Assembly (NCBI GenBank): GCA_903933585.1
Contig: CAIZKO010000069.1
Span: 1 to 54,597, forward strand
Direction of reading: 5' to 3'
DNA: 54,597 bases
Source: an uncultured Actinomycetes bacterium
GTDB taxonomy: Bacteria > Actinomycetota > Actinomycetes > Nanopelagicales > Nanopelagicaceae
Position numbers and translations under genes: made by a program
Shown: positions 1 through 8,115 of the stretch, in pieces
Layout: each line of letters opens with the position of its first letter
Position numbering within the stretch: position 1 is the first letter of the stretch
The notes under the pieces: generated by a model
Told to the model about the DNA's origin: nothing
The model's input: only the letters and a program-made list of their open reading frames with translations
Database searches by the model: none

Positions 1-832
1 CAATAACCAATTTCTCTTTTAGAGCTTGTGGGACGAGCGCCCAACCAACACGGAAACCAGGAGCGATTGTCTTTGAGAATGAACCGAGGTAGATAACATT
101 TTCAGAGTCTTGCGCGCGCATCGCATTTGGCGATGGCTTATCGAACCCTAAAAGTCCGTATGGATTATCTTCAACGATAAAGATTTTCTCTGCAGCACAG
201 ATCTCGAGTATCTCGGTGCGCCGTTCCGCAGGAAGAAGTACGCCGGCAGGATTTTGGTAATTTGGAATGAGATAGAGGAATTTAATCTCTTGCCCGGTCT
301 TGCGAACCGATGCAATGGCGGCCCTGAGTGCTTCCGGGATCATTCCATCATCGTCCATAGCTACGTGGACGACATTTGCCTCGTACTGTTTAAAGGTTCC
401 TAGCGCTCCAACGTAAGAAGGAGCTTCAACAAGAACGACATCGCCGGGGTTGATAAAGATGCGAGAGATAAGGTCGAGCGCCTGTTGCGATCCAGTAGTA
501 ACAATGATGTCATCAGGATGTGCACGAATACCCTCTAACGCCATAACGTCACAGATCTGTTCGCGTAGCTTGGGATGACCTTGGCCGCTGCCGTACTGCA
601 GTGCTTCCATACCATTTTCTTTAATGAGTTTTTCGACTACTTCAGCCATCATCTCCATGGGTAGGGCGGAGAGGTTAGGCATTCCACCAGCGAGGGAGAC
701 GATCTCGGGGCGGGAGGCGACGGCAAAGAGGGCGCGGATCTCACTGGCCTGCATCAACTCAGCGCGGTGGGCAAATCGCTGTGTGAGTTGTTGATCTTCA
801 CCGGTACGAAATCGCGTTACCTCATTAGACAT
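1..832 (-). CDS. PLP-dependent aminotransferase, class I/II (C-terminus outside window)
   Basis: About 277 N-terminal codons are visible, read leftward from an ATG at 832; the C-terminus runs off the left edge. The fold-type I signature SFSKTIAPGFRVGW contains the lysine that should hold the PLP cofactor, and LIPNYQNPAG is the usual substrate/cofactor loop. There is no GntR DNA-binding domain in front, so this is a stand-alone enzyme of the 2-aminoadipate/LysN-like group rather than a MocR regulator. A second ATG lies at 825. The substrate cannot be told from sequence. It sits between the cwlM gene and what is probably the parA/parB region to the left. The family is sure; the reaction is not. 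Confidence 0.85.
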   Translation of the reverse strand, partial: MSNEVTRFRTGEDQQLTQRFAHRAELMQASEIRALFAVASRPEIVSLAGGMPNLSALPMEMMAEVVEKLIKENGMEALQYGSGQGHPKLREQICDVMALEGIRAHPDDIIVTTGSQQALDLISRIFINPGDVVLVEAPSYVGALGTFKQYEANVVHVAMDDDGMIPEALRAAIASVRKTGQEIKFLYLIPNYQNPAGVLLPAERRTEILEICAAEKIFIVEDNPYGLLGFDKPSPNAMRAQDSENVIYLGSFSKTIAPGFRVGWALVPQALKEKLVI

Positions 833-873
833 TAGACAATTCTGCCACACCAATCAAAGGACAGGAGTCGCCT

Positions 874-1959
874 TTATTTACGGAGGCCAGCTCTGCGCAG
901 ATCAGAGATCTTCAAGGTGCCAGTCTTTGCATCGTTCTCTGCGCTCAAATAGAGACGTTGGATTGCAACCATAAGGGCTTCTACTACCGTTTCGCGGAAA
1001 GCGGGATCTGCGATCCGTTTGGCATCTCCAGGGTTGCTTTGATACCCCAAATCAATGCGCACTGTTGGAGATTTTGTAAGGCGCAGCAAATCCCAAGTCT
1101 TTGCATGAATTCGACAGTTGAGCAGGTCGGTGCGAGCACAAATTTCACGTTGCGCCAAGGTGGCAAATCGCTCGCCGACTATCGAGTGGACACCATGAGA
1201 ATCGCTCCCATAGTAATAAGTCGCAATCCCATGGGCTTGCTCATTTACGTAGCGATCTTGACGTAGGGAGATAACGAGGTCAGCGTTGGTCGCATTAGCA
1301 AACTCAATACGTTCGGACTCTTGCGGAGCAGAGGCCAGGGTCCGGGTAAGAAAGACATTGACACCCAGAGCAATCAAACGCCCCTCTAATCGCTGTGTAA
1401 GATCGAAGATATCTGGGGAATCTGAAGGATCAATGACAATTACTTTTCCAGAGAGGGCTGGTCCGCGTTCAGCACGTACCGCTGCATCGCGAAGTTGATT
1501 TGGAGCTCCGCCCGAAACAATCTTCTTTAATCGCAACATCGACATGATCGTTGCGGGGCCACACTTACCATCAACCTTGACCCCGACCGATTTCTGAAAT
1601 TCCATAACTGCAATTTCAGTATCTAATCCAAAGATTCCATCGACGCGACCACAATTGAACCCCATCTCACTCAATTGTGATTGCAGAGCAGCAATATCAT
1701 CGCCGCGCATCGGTGGAGAGGTAAGCGAGAGAACTCGGTCTCCAAGTTTCCATCTAGCTTCTTCCAGCGCGCGCAAGGTGATGGCATCGACCGTTCCAGA
1801 AACCGTTAATCCGCGCGATTGTTGAAACTCTTTGACGGCTGCGGCAACAGCGGCATCAAAGTGCGAGGATTCAACCTTCAATAAATTTAAGCGAGTGAGA
1901 TAGTTGGTCACTTGCAAAACAAGATCGCCCGATCCACCAAAGGTCAGATCGGGCGTCAT
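874..1959 (-). CDS. cwlM: CwlM-like pseudo-amidase regulating peptidoglycan precursor synthesis
   Basis: 361 aa. Two peptidoglycan-binding (PG_binding_1) repeats at about 9-68 and 85-145 precede an Amidase_3-like domain at about 172-340. The zinc site looks dead: the usual GHGG start motif is DPSDSP (177-182), the usual SIHAN motif is SLRQDR (231-236), and the catalytic Glu position is Asp in RIDLGYQSNP (301-310). WDLLRLT and the NDxxTGT tail (Thr346, Thr348) match my memory of mycobacterial CwlM, which does not cut peptidoglycan but activates MurA once phosphorylated by PknB. Position next to trxA-trxB-murJ supports orthology. No Shine-Dalgarno; a TAAAGT -10 lies 6 nt before the ATG, so the mRNA is probably leaderless. 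Confidence 0.85.
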   Translation of the reverse strand: MTPDLTFGGSGDLVLQVTNYLTRLNLLKVESSHFDAAVAAAVKEFQQSRGLTVSGTVDAITLRALEEARWKLGDRVLSLTSPPMRGDDIAALQSQLSEMGFNCGRVDGIFGLDTEIAVMEFQKSVGVKVDGKCGPATIMSMLRLKKIVSGGAPNQLRDAAVRAERGPALSGKVIVIDPSDSPDIFDLTQRLEGRLIALGVNVFLTRTLASAPQESERIEFANATNADLVISLRQDRYVNEQAHGIATYYYGSDSHGVHSIVGERFATLAQREICARTDLLNCRIHAKTWDLLRLTKSPTVRIDLGYQSNPGDAKRIADPAFRETVVEALMVAIQRLYLSAENDAKTGTLKISDLRRAGLRK

Positions 1960-1965
1960 GAGAAC

Positions 1966-1971
1966 ACTTTA
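1966..1971 (-). promoter_or_regulatory. Leaderless -10 element for cwlM
   Basis: TAAAGT on the minus strand, six bases before the ATG at 1959. With no ribosome binding site, transcription probably starts at or next to the start codon. Confidence 0.55.
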
Positions 1972-1987
1972 CTTCGATACCTAATAA

Positions 1988-2314
1988 TTATTGAATGTAG
2001 TCCGCTAGATCTTTGAGAAGAGCTGGCTTTGGCTTAGCCCCAACGATGCTTTTAACAACCTGGCCGCCGACAAATACATTCATTGTCGGGATCGAGGTGA
2101 TTCCATACTTCATTGCAATGGAAGCCTCTTCATCCGTATTAAGTTTTACGATCTTAATCTTTCCGGCGTGCTCGCCTGCGATCTCTTCCAAGATTGGGCC
2201 GACAGCGCGGCAGGGGCCACACCACTCTGCCCAGAAATCTACAAGCACGGGTGTCGTGCTCTTAAGAACGACCTCTTCGAATGTGGCAGCTGTTACTGGC
2301 GATGTATTGCTCAT
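1988..2314 (-). CDS. trxA: Thioredoxin
   Basis: 108 aa cytosolic disulfide reductase. The WCGPC redox motif is at residues 31-35, followed by the family's conserved cis-proline region SIPTMNVF. The ATG at 2314 was chosen because AGGGAGAG lies just upstream; an in-frame TTG at 2335 would add seven residues but has no such site. It is paired with trxB immediately upstream on the same strand, its electron donor. The trxB-trxA-cwlM order is conserved in actinobacteria. Confidence 0.95.
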   Translation of the reverse strand: MSNTSPVTAATFEEVVLKSTTPVLVDFWAEWCGPCRAVGPILEEIAGEHAGKIKIVKLNTDEEASIAMKYGITSIPTMNVFVGGQVVKSIVGAKPKPALLKDLADYIQ

Positions 2315-2372
2315 ATCTCTCCCTAGATTATTCAATTTAAACTACCTGGTTTACAAAATCAGAGTACGGATT

Positions 2373-3305
2373 CTAGTGTCCCGCTAAGAATCTTTCAGCG
2401 TCTAACGCGGCTTCACATCCGGTTCCCGCCGCCGTGATTGCCTGGCGGTAGGTGTGATCGACGAGATCCCCACAGGCAAATACCCCCGGGAGATTGGTTC
2501 GAGTAGAGCGGCCTTCAACTTTTACATAACCCTCAGCGTCGAGATCAACTTGCCCAACAAGGAGTTCAGAACGTGGAGTGTGGCCAATTGCTACAAAGAG
2601 TCCAGTAAAGGCGCGCTCACTTTCGCTACCGTCGACAGTGTTACGCAACTTAAGTCCAGTCACATTTTGATCACCGAGAACATCAATGACCTCGGTATTC
2701 CAAACGAACTCAATCTTTGGATTTGCGGTCGCTCTATCAATCATGATCTTGGATGCACGCAAAGAATCACGACGATGAATAACCACAACCTTAGATGCAA
2801 AACGTGTTAAGAAGTTGGCTTCTTCCATCGCCGAGTCACCGCCGCCAACAACGGCTATCTCCTGCTCCCTAAAGAAGAATCCATCACAGGTAGCGCACCA
2901 CGAAACGCCGCGACCAGATAGGCGTTTTTCGTTGACGAGGCCAATCTCTTTGTAAGCCGACCCTGTGGCGAGAATGACCGCCTTGGACCGAAGCACATTC
3001 CCGCTTCCATCGGTGAGAACTTTAATTTCTCCATCGAGTTTCATATCAACTATGTCATCTCGAACCAATTGGGTACCAAACTTTTCACACTGCGCTTTTA
3101 GGTTATCCATTAAATCTGGGCCGATGATCCCATCGGGGAACCCTGGAAAATTTTCAACCTCTGTGGTGTTCATCAGTGCACCGCCAGCGGTTACTGAACC
3201 CTCATACAGCACGGGTGCGAGCTGGGCGCGAGCTGCATAGATGCCTGCGGTATATCCAGCGGGGCCAGAACCTACGATAACTAGGTCATGGATTGTGTCA
3301 GTCAC
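2373..3305 (-). CDS. trxB: Thioredoxin reductase
   Basis: 310 aa, the normal length for the low-molecular-weight flavoenzyme that passes electrons from NADPH to thioredoxin. The FAD-binding GSGPAG is at 12-17, the redox-active CATC at 137-140, the NADPH-binding GGGDSA near 154, and the C-terminal FAD motif FACGDLVD is present. The start is a GTG at 3305 behind a purine-rich GAGAGAGATGG. It is followed by trxA after about 60 bases and preceded by murJ, so murJ-trxB-trxA may be partly co-transcribed. Confidence 0.95.
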   Translation of the reverse strand: MTDTIHDLVIVGSGPAGYTAGIYAARAQLAPVLYEGSVTAGGALMNTTEVENFPGFPDGIIGPDLMDNLKAQCEKFGTQLVRDDIVDMKLDGEIKVLTDGSGNVLRSKAVILATGSAYKEIGLVNEKRLSGRGVSWCATCDGFFFREQEIAVVGGGDSAMEEANFLTRFASKVVVIHRRDSLRASKIMIDRATANPKIEFVWNTEVIDVLGDQNVTGLKLRNTVDGSESERAFTGLFVAIGHTPRSELLVGQVDLDAEGYVKVEGRSTRTNLPGVFACGDLVDHTYRQAITAAGTGCEAALDAERFLAGH

Positions 3306-3345
3306 GTCCGCACCATCTCTCTCTTCAAAATCCGTGGAATTACTT

Positions 3346-4938
3346 TTAGCGCCGAGGTTTAATAAAGAGGGAGAAAGCGGCGCCTACTTCCCCGATCTTA
3401 AAGGTCTTAGCCAAGGCCAGGTAGCCCAACCCGCTAGTGCAGAGAACAACTAATAGCTTCAGGCTATTCCCTCCTGGGATATGCCCCATGATGAGATAGA
3501 GCGGCACGGCGACCACGGCGTAAATCACAGCTAGGCGAAGATATAGACCGGTGATCTCACTCGTCCGAATTACGATGTCATATCTACGCAAGAGTCGTAT
3601 TGAGGTCCACGCGCCGATGTAATAACTCAATGCAAGAGCGGCGGCCAGCCCAACGGTCACCCATTTGGCAGGAAGTGTCATAGCGAACAAAAAGGCGATC
3701 AAACTCGCAACGATATTCATAATTGCGTTACTGAGCACCTGTAACTTCACATTTTCAAAGGCATTGAGACCACGCAGGGCGATCAAATTAACGCTGAGCG
3801 GCAACAGTCCAAGGGCAAAAGCGGAGAGCACTAAGCCTAGGTAGCGCGCATCGGCGTTGGAGATTCCAAAGAACAAAGTTCTTGTTATGAGTGGTCCAAA
3901 GAGCAGGAAGGCGATGGCGCTTGGCACGGTGATGATCCCAACCAGCCGAATAGCTCGCACCAACTCATCATGGATCTCTTTAAACTTCCGATCAATGGCG
4001 TGGCCCGAGAGTAAAGGCAAAATCGCCGTAACAATCGAGATGGTAATTACCGAGTGGGGCAACATGAGGATTAAGAATGCGTTTCCATAGGGTGTGTAAC
4101 CAACACCAGTAGTTATGCCCTCTTTAAGAGCTCTCACCGCAGCGCCGGTCGAGAGATTCACTGTAACGAGGTAGCTCAATTGCGAGAATGCCGCGAAGGC
4201 CAATGTCCACGAAGCCAAGTGGAGCGACTTCTTGATCTCGGGGTCGCGCCAGTCAAAGCGTGGACGGATCTTTATCCCAGTCTGCCTCAGGACCGGAATG
4301 AGACAAGCCAGCTGTACGACAAATCCCGCGGTCGTCCCAATCCCTAACCAAGTTGCTTGGCCTTGAGTGATCGTCGAAACTTTCCACCCTTTTGAAATAT
4401 GTAAGAAGTAACTAAATACCCCAATACCTACAATATTGTTGAAAACTGGAGCCCACATCATGGGACCAAACTTTCCTTTGGCATTGGCAATTTGGCCTAG
4501 AAGCGCGAAGAGACCCATAAAGAATATTTGTGGCAAGCAGTACCGCATAAAGAGAACGGTGAGATTAAATTCCGGTCGACCAATGTAGCTACTAGCAAAG
4601 AGTCGAACTAAGAGCGGGGCCGCAACGGTCGAAACTACGACAAGGACAGCCAAAAGAACCGCGGTCGCGGTCACCAAACGGGAGATGAATGCTGAACCGC
4701 CATCCGGTTCGCGAATTGCTCGCACCAACTGCGGAACGAAGACCGCGGTGAGCGCACCACCAATAATAAGGTTGTACAAAATATTGGGCATCGTGTTAGC
4801 GACGTTATATGTGTCTCCTAAGAGGGTGGTACCGAGTACTGCGACGAGAAGCAGCCCACGAAATAAGCCGGTGATGCGCGAGACAAATGTCCCAGCCGCC
4901 ATAATGGCGGAGGAGCGAACGATGGAGTTATCGCTCAT
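3346..4938 (-). CDS. murJ: Lipid II flippase MurJ (MviN family)
   Basis: 530 aa integral membrane protein of the MOP superfamily, with about 14 hydrophobic segments and the early conserved stretch SRITGLFRG. It moves lipid II across the cytoplasmic membrane for peptidoglycan synthesis. The mycobacterial protein, as I recall, carries a long C-terminal pseudokinase and extracellular part; this one stops right after the membrane core. Its ATG overlaps the stop of the DUF6049 gene by 4 bp, so the two are translationally coupled. The gene lies in the conserved block with trxB and cwlM. Confidence 0.93.
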   Translation of the reverse strand: MSDNSIVRSSAIMAAGTFVSRITGLFRGLLLVAVLGTTLLGDTYNVANTMPNILYNLIIGGALTAVFVPQLVRAIREPDGGSAFISRLVTATAVLLAVLVVVSTVAAPLLVRLFASSYIGRPEFNLTVLFMRYCLPQIFFMGLFALLGQIANAKGKFGPMMWAPVFNNIVGIGVFSYFLHISKGWKVSTITQGQATWLGIGTTAGFVVQLACLIPVLRQTGIKIRPRFDWRDPEIKKSLHLASWTLAFAAFSQLSYLVTVNLSTGAAVRALKEGITTGVGYTPYGNAFLILMLPHSVITISIVTAILPLLSGHAIDRKFKEIHDELVRAIRLVGIITVPSAIAFLLFGPLITRTLFFGISNADARYLGLVLSAFALGLLPLSVNLIALRGLNAFENVKLQVLSNAIMNIVASLIAFLFAMTLPAKWVTVGLAAALALSYYIGAWTSIRLLRRYDIVIRTSEITGLYLRLAVIYAVVAVPLYLIMGHIPGGNSLKLLVVLCTSGLGYLALAKTFKIGEVGAAFSLFIKPRR

Positions 4939-6035
4939 TTCTGCCTTCTTCTAATTCGTCGGATACTCTGAATGGTTGCAGCGATAAAGAGGACGATAGC
5001 CGCTCCAGTTGTGAACCAAGTGGCAACAGGGCTGATAACCGCCAAGGCAACTGGGTAAGTAATCGGATCACCCAATACATCACCGTGGGTATTGGTGATC
5101 TCCATCGTAAGTGCGGTGGATCCAGATGTAAGTACGGTGATCGGAACCATCACTTGAATCTTCGACTTGGCGGGGATTGTGAACTGCGGCAGAGAGCCGA
5201 CCTCTACCTTGAAATTGCTGGGAATTACGCTGAGATTCACCTTAATTTCGTTGGGGAAACCATTGGTGAGCGTAATTGGAAGGCTTTGATGCGTAGAAGT
5301 AACTGTAAATTTTCCGGGGCTCAGATGTGCCAGATGGATCTGGCTGTAGGCGGCGGCGGTGAGATCGCGTATGAGATAGGAGCGTCGATCTCTCGTGAGA
5401 TCTGGATTGAGAATTTTAATGAGCGCCAATCGGTAGGTATCAATTGCTGCAGGATCCACAAAACTGGCCGTTTGTGAAAAGTTAGCAGCAGCATCATTTA
5501 TTGCGGCGATATCCGAACTAGCGATGGAAAACCCACTGTGCGATCTATATTGAGCTGGATCGATTGCTGCGAGAGTCAGCAAAGCTTGCAGTCGGCTGCG
5601 CGATATAGATAGAACATAATTGACTTCGTGGGGTGAGAGTCGATTTACCCAATATGAAGAGGGATTGCCATAAGCCAACGGCAGAACGTTTGCAAATTTA
5701 ATATCGGCAGTTAGCTGCGTCAGCCAAGATTTTGCGAAGAGTTGTCCTGCGCCAGCGACTCCTGAGGTGAGCGTGTACCCCTTGCTCATGGCAATAACTT
5801 CTTCGATAAGAGCAGGATCAATAATCCATGTTCTAGTTCCAAGAGGCGGACTGAAGACTAATTGACCGAGGCGACCTGAGACTCCAAGTGATGTGGCAAG
5901 AGCGTCGTCAATAAATTCTCCGTTAATTTGGCGGTGAGTCGGTTCGGTGAGAAGAACTGAATTGCTCGCCTGGGCGACGGGAGTTGAAAGAAAGGCAATG
6001 ACAAGAGCGGCGATGAGGGATAGTAGGCGCTTCAT
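4935..6035 (-). CDS. DUF6049-like secreted membrane-anchored protein, short form
   Basis: 366 aa with an N-terminal signal peptide (MKRLLSLIAALVIAFLST, cleavage likely after VAQA), a long extracytoplasmic region and one C-terminal transmembrane helix followed by a basic tail (RRIRRRQK). Position between murJ and the Nudix gene matches the DUF6049 protein of other actinobacteria (Rv3909 in M. tuberculosis). That homologue is about twice as long as I remember, so this copy keeps roughly the C-terminal half. The function is unknown; fixed linkage to murJ suggests a cell-envelope role. It overlaps both neighbours by 4 bp. Confidence 0.7.
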   Translation of the reverse strand: MKRLLSLIAALVIAFLSTPVAQASNSVLLTEPTHRQINGEFIDDALATSLGVSGRLGQLVFSPPLGTRTWIIDPALIEEVIAMSKGYTLTSGVAGAGQLFAKSWLTQLTADIKFANVLPLAYGNPSSYWVNRLSPHEVNYVLSISRSRLQALLTLAAIDPAQYRSHSGFSIASSDIAAINDAAANFSQTASFVDPAAIDTYRLALIKILNPDLTRDRRSYLIRDLTAAAYSQIHLAHLSPGKFTVTSTHQSLPITLTNGFPNEIKVNLSVIPSNFKVEVGSLPQFTIPAKSKIQVMVPITVLTSGSTALTMEITNTHGDVLGDPITYPVALAVISPVATWFTTGAAIVLFIAATIQSIRRIRRRQK

Positions 6036-6625
6036 ACTTTTAACTCACCAGATTTTGCAATCAACTTCTTCTCATCGGGGTAGGCCAAGAGAGCGATAAT
6101 TTCATCAAGGGGGAACCAACCAACGTCATCAACTTCGCTTACCTGTGGTGAGAGAGTGCCACCTACTTCACGGAAGAGATAGTGATGAACTGTCTTGTGG
6201 ATTCTCTTTCCACCGGCCATGAACCAGAAATCAATAACACCCAATTCGCGCGAGATCTCGCTTTGGATTCCAGTCTCTTCAGCAACCTCTCGGATGGCGG
6301 CTTGCTCTGGAGTTTCTCCTGCCTCGATATGACCCTTAGGAAGTGACCAGAGTAAACGCTCACGCGTGGCATCTTTAAGGTCGCGGCGTCCTATTAATAG
6401 CCCCTTCGTCCCAGTGCCATCGATAACCAAGCCTCCCGCGCTGACCTCGTCGACCCGCTTGGCATATACCGAGCGCTTGCGAGGTGGAGCTTTTTTGACA
6501 GGCGGAGTACCAGGGTCGGTTTTAGCAGCAGAAGAAGAATTAGTAGGTGTGTGTGGCCCCGCAGGACGCCGTCTCCGACGTTTTTTCCGTTTCGCTTCGC
6601 CACCCGCACCAGGTGCCGGGGTCAT
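6032..6625 (-). CDS. Nudix hydrolase with basic N-terminal tail
   Basis: 197 aa. A complete Nudix box lies at 98-120 (G-x5-E-x7-REVAEETGI), which binds Mg and hydrolyses nucleoside-diphosphate-linked compounds. The first ~55 residues are low-complexity and strongly basic (KRKKRRRRR at 12-20), unusual for the family, and may contact nucleic acid or be disordered. It is the positional counterpart of mutT4 in mycobacteria; the true substrate is not predictable. It is divergent from pcnA, with 32 bp between start codons, and heads a run with DUF6049 and murJ. A TACCCT -10 lies 6 nt before the ATG and there is no Shine-Dalgarno. Confidence 0.88.
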   Translation of the reverse strand: MTPAPGAGGEAKRKKRRRRRPAGPHTPTNSSSAAKTDPGTPPVKKAPPRKRSVYAKRVDEVSAGGLVIDGTGTKGLLIGRRDLKDATRERLLWSLPKGHIEAGETPEQAAIREVAEETGIQSEISRELGVIDFWFMAGGKRIHKTVHHYLFREVGGTLSPQVSEVDDVGWFPLDEIIALLAYPDEKKLIAKSGELKV

Positions 6626-6631
6626 AAGAGA

Positions 6632-6637
6632 AGGGTA
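6632..6637 (-). promoter_or_regulatory. Leaderless -10 element for the Nudix gene
   Basis: TACCCT on the minus strand, six bases before the ATG at 6625. It shares the 32-bp divergent gap with the pcnA promoter. Confidence 0.5.
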
Positions 6638-6643
6638 CTGCTC

Positions 6644-6649
6644 TAGCCT
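6644..6649 (+). promoter_or_regulatory. Leaderless -10 element for pcnA
   Basis: TAGCCT on the plus strand, eight bases before the GTG at 6658. No ribosome binding site is present in the remaining bases. Confidence 0.45.
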
Positions 6650-6657
6650 TACTCATT

Positions 6658-8115
6658 GTGAGTACTCAGAATCCAAACCCCCATGAGATCGCAGCCAAGC
6701 TTGCCCTCGGTGCGCTCCACCTCCATGGCTCCCTGATCACCTCGCTGGCGCAGGCCTTTAAAGAGTCGGGATTTACTCTGGCGTTGGTCGGAGGTCCCGT
6801 TCGCGATGCGATCCTAGGTCGCTTAGGAAATGATTTAGATTTCACAACAAATGCCCGCCCCGCGGATTCCAGCAAGATCCTAAAGAAGTGGGGGGATTCC
6901 ATCTGGGAGACCGGTGCCGCTTTTGGAACTATCGCCGCAAAGAGCGGTGATGTAACTGTTGAAGTAACTACTTATCGTAGTGAAAATTATGACCGCGATT
7001 CGCGGAAGCCTGAGGTCAATTTTGGTGATTCGATTGAGGGGGATCTTTCGCGAAGAGATTTTACCGTCAATGCGATGGCGTTGGAACTAACCAGTGAAGT
7101 TCCGATCTTTATCGATCTCTTCGATGGCGCTGGAGATTTAGCAAAGAAGATTTTAAGAACCCCAGGCAGTGCGCTGACATCATTTACAGATGATCCATTG
7201 CGCATGATGAGAGCTGCGCGCTTTGTAGCACAACTAGATTTCTCTGTCGATCCAGAATTAATTGCAGCAATTCAAGAGTTGTCAGGCCGCTTGTCGATTA
7301 TCTCTGCTGAACGAATTCGTGATGAACTCATCAAGACTCTTATGTCGCAAAACCCTCGTCTAGGTCTGCAACTTCTCGTCGAAACTGGGCTGGCAGCAAT
7401 ATTCCTACCGGAGCTTCCGAAACTTAAACTTGAAATTGATGAGCATCATCACCACAAAGATGTATACGAACATACGCTCACCGTCTTAGAACAAGCTATC
7501 GCGCATGAAGATCGATTAGGCGGGCCGAATTTAGTTATCAGATTGGCAGCGCTACTTCACGATATCGGAAAGCCACGAACTCGAGAATTGATTCCCGGCG
7601 GCGGTGTCTCTTTTCACCACCATGAGGTGGTCGGCGCCAAGATGGCCAAGAAGCGGCTTATCGAGCTGCGTTTCGACAGTAAGACGGTGGATGAAGTTTC
7701 CGATCTGGTATTTCTACATCTGCGTTTTCACGGATATGGTAACGGCGAGTGGACCGACTCTGCGGTTCGGCGTTATATTCGTGATGCTGGAGATCTGCTC
7801 GATCACTTACACGTACTTACTCGCGCTGATTGCACTACTCGTAATCAACGCAAAGCCGATCAGTTAGCGCGGACATACGACTCTCTTGAAAAACGTATTG
7901 AGGAGCTCAAGGCTCAAGAGGAGTTAGATCGCATTCGCCCTGATCTCAATGGCCAGCAGATAATGGAGATTCTAGATATTAAACCTTCGCGATTAGTGGG
8001 AGAAGCGTACGATTATCTCTTAGAACTTCGTATGGAGCGCGGACCATTAGGTGAGGCAGTTGCGACAAAAGAGCTACTCGCTTGGGCGGGCAATAAAGAA
8101 CTTAGAAGGTCGTAG
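6658..8115 (+). CDS. pcnA: CCA tRNA nucleotidyltransferase (polyA polymerase family) with HD domain
   Basis: 485 aa. It adds or repairs the 3' CCA of tRNAs. The nucleotidyltransferase head shows GGPVRD at 45-50 and the metal-binding Asp59-x-Asp61 in GNDLDF; the RRDFTVNAMA motif follows near 132-141. A C-terminal HD phosphohydrolase domain is marked by ALLHDIGKP (His301-Asp302). It starts with GTG at 6658. Its 3' end overlaps the convergent MFS gene by 42 bp. Of the two tRNAs here, tRNA-Ser has an encoded CCA while tRNA-Leu does not, so the enzyme is needed. Confidence 0.95.
   Translation: MSTQNPNPHEIAAKLALGALHLHGSLITSLAQAFKESGFTLALVGGPVRDAILGRLGNDLDFTTNARPADSSKILKKWGDSIWETGAAFGTIAAKSGDVTVEVTTYRSENYDRDSRKPEVNFGDSIEGDLSRRDFTVNAMALELTSEVPIFIDLFDGAGDLAKKILRTPGSALTSFTDDPLRMMRAARFVAQLDFSVDPELIAAIQELSGRLSIISAERIRDELIKTLMSQNPRLGLQLLVETGLAAIFLPELPKLKLEIDEHHHHKDVYEHTLTVLEQAIAHEDRLGGPNLVIRLAALLHDIGKPRTRELIPGGGVSFHHHEVVGAKMAKKRLIELRFDSKTVDEVSDLVFLHLRFHGYGNGEWTDSAVRRYIRDAGDLLDHLHVLTRADCTTRNQRKADQLARTYDSLEKRIEELKAQEELDRIRPDLNGQQIMEILDIKPSRLVGEAYDYLLELRMERGPLGEAVATKELLAWAGNKELRRS

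Noticed and set aside
2454-2810. Protein-coding frame on the plus strand opposite trxB
   Set aside because: It mirrors the codon pattern of trxB, has no family features and no promoter; the same holds for other antisense frames, such as those opposite pcnA, the MFS gene, the deaminase and the binding protein.
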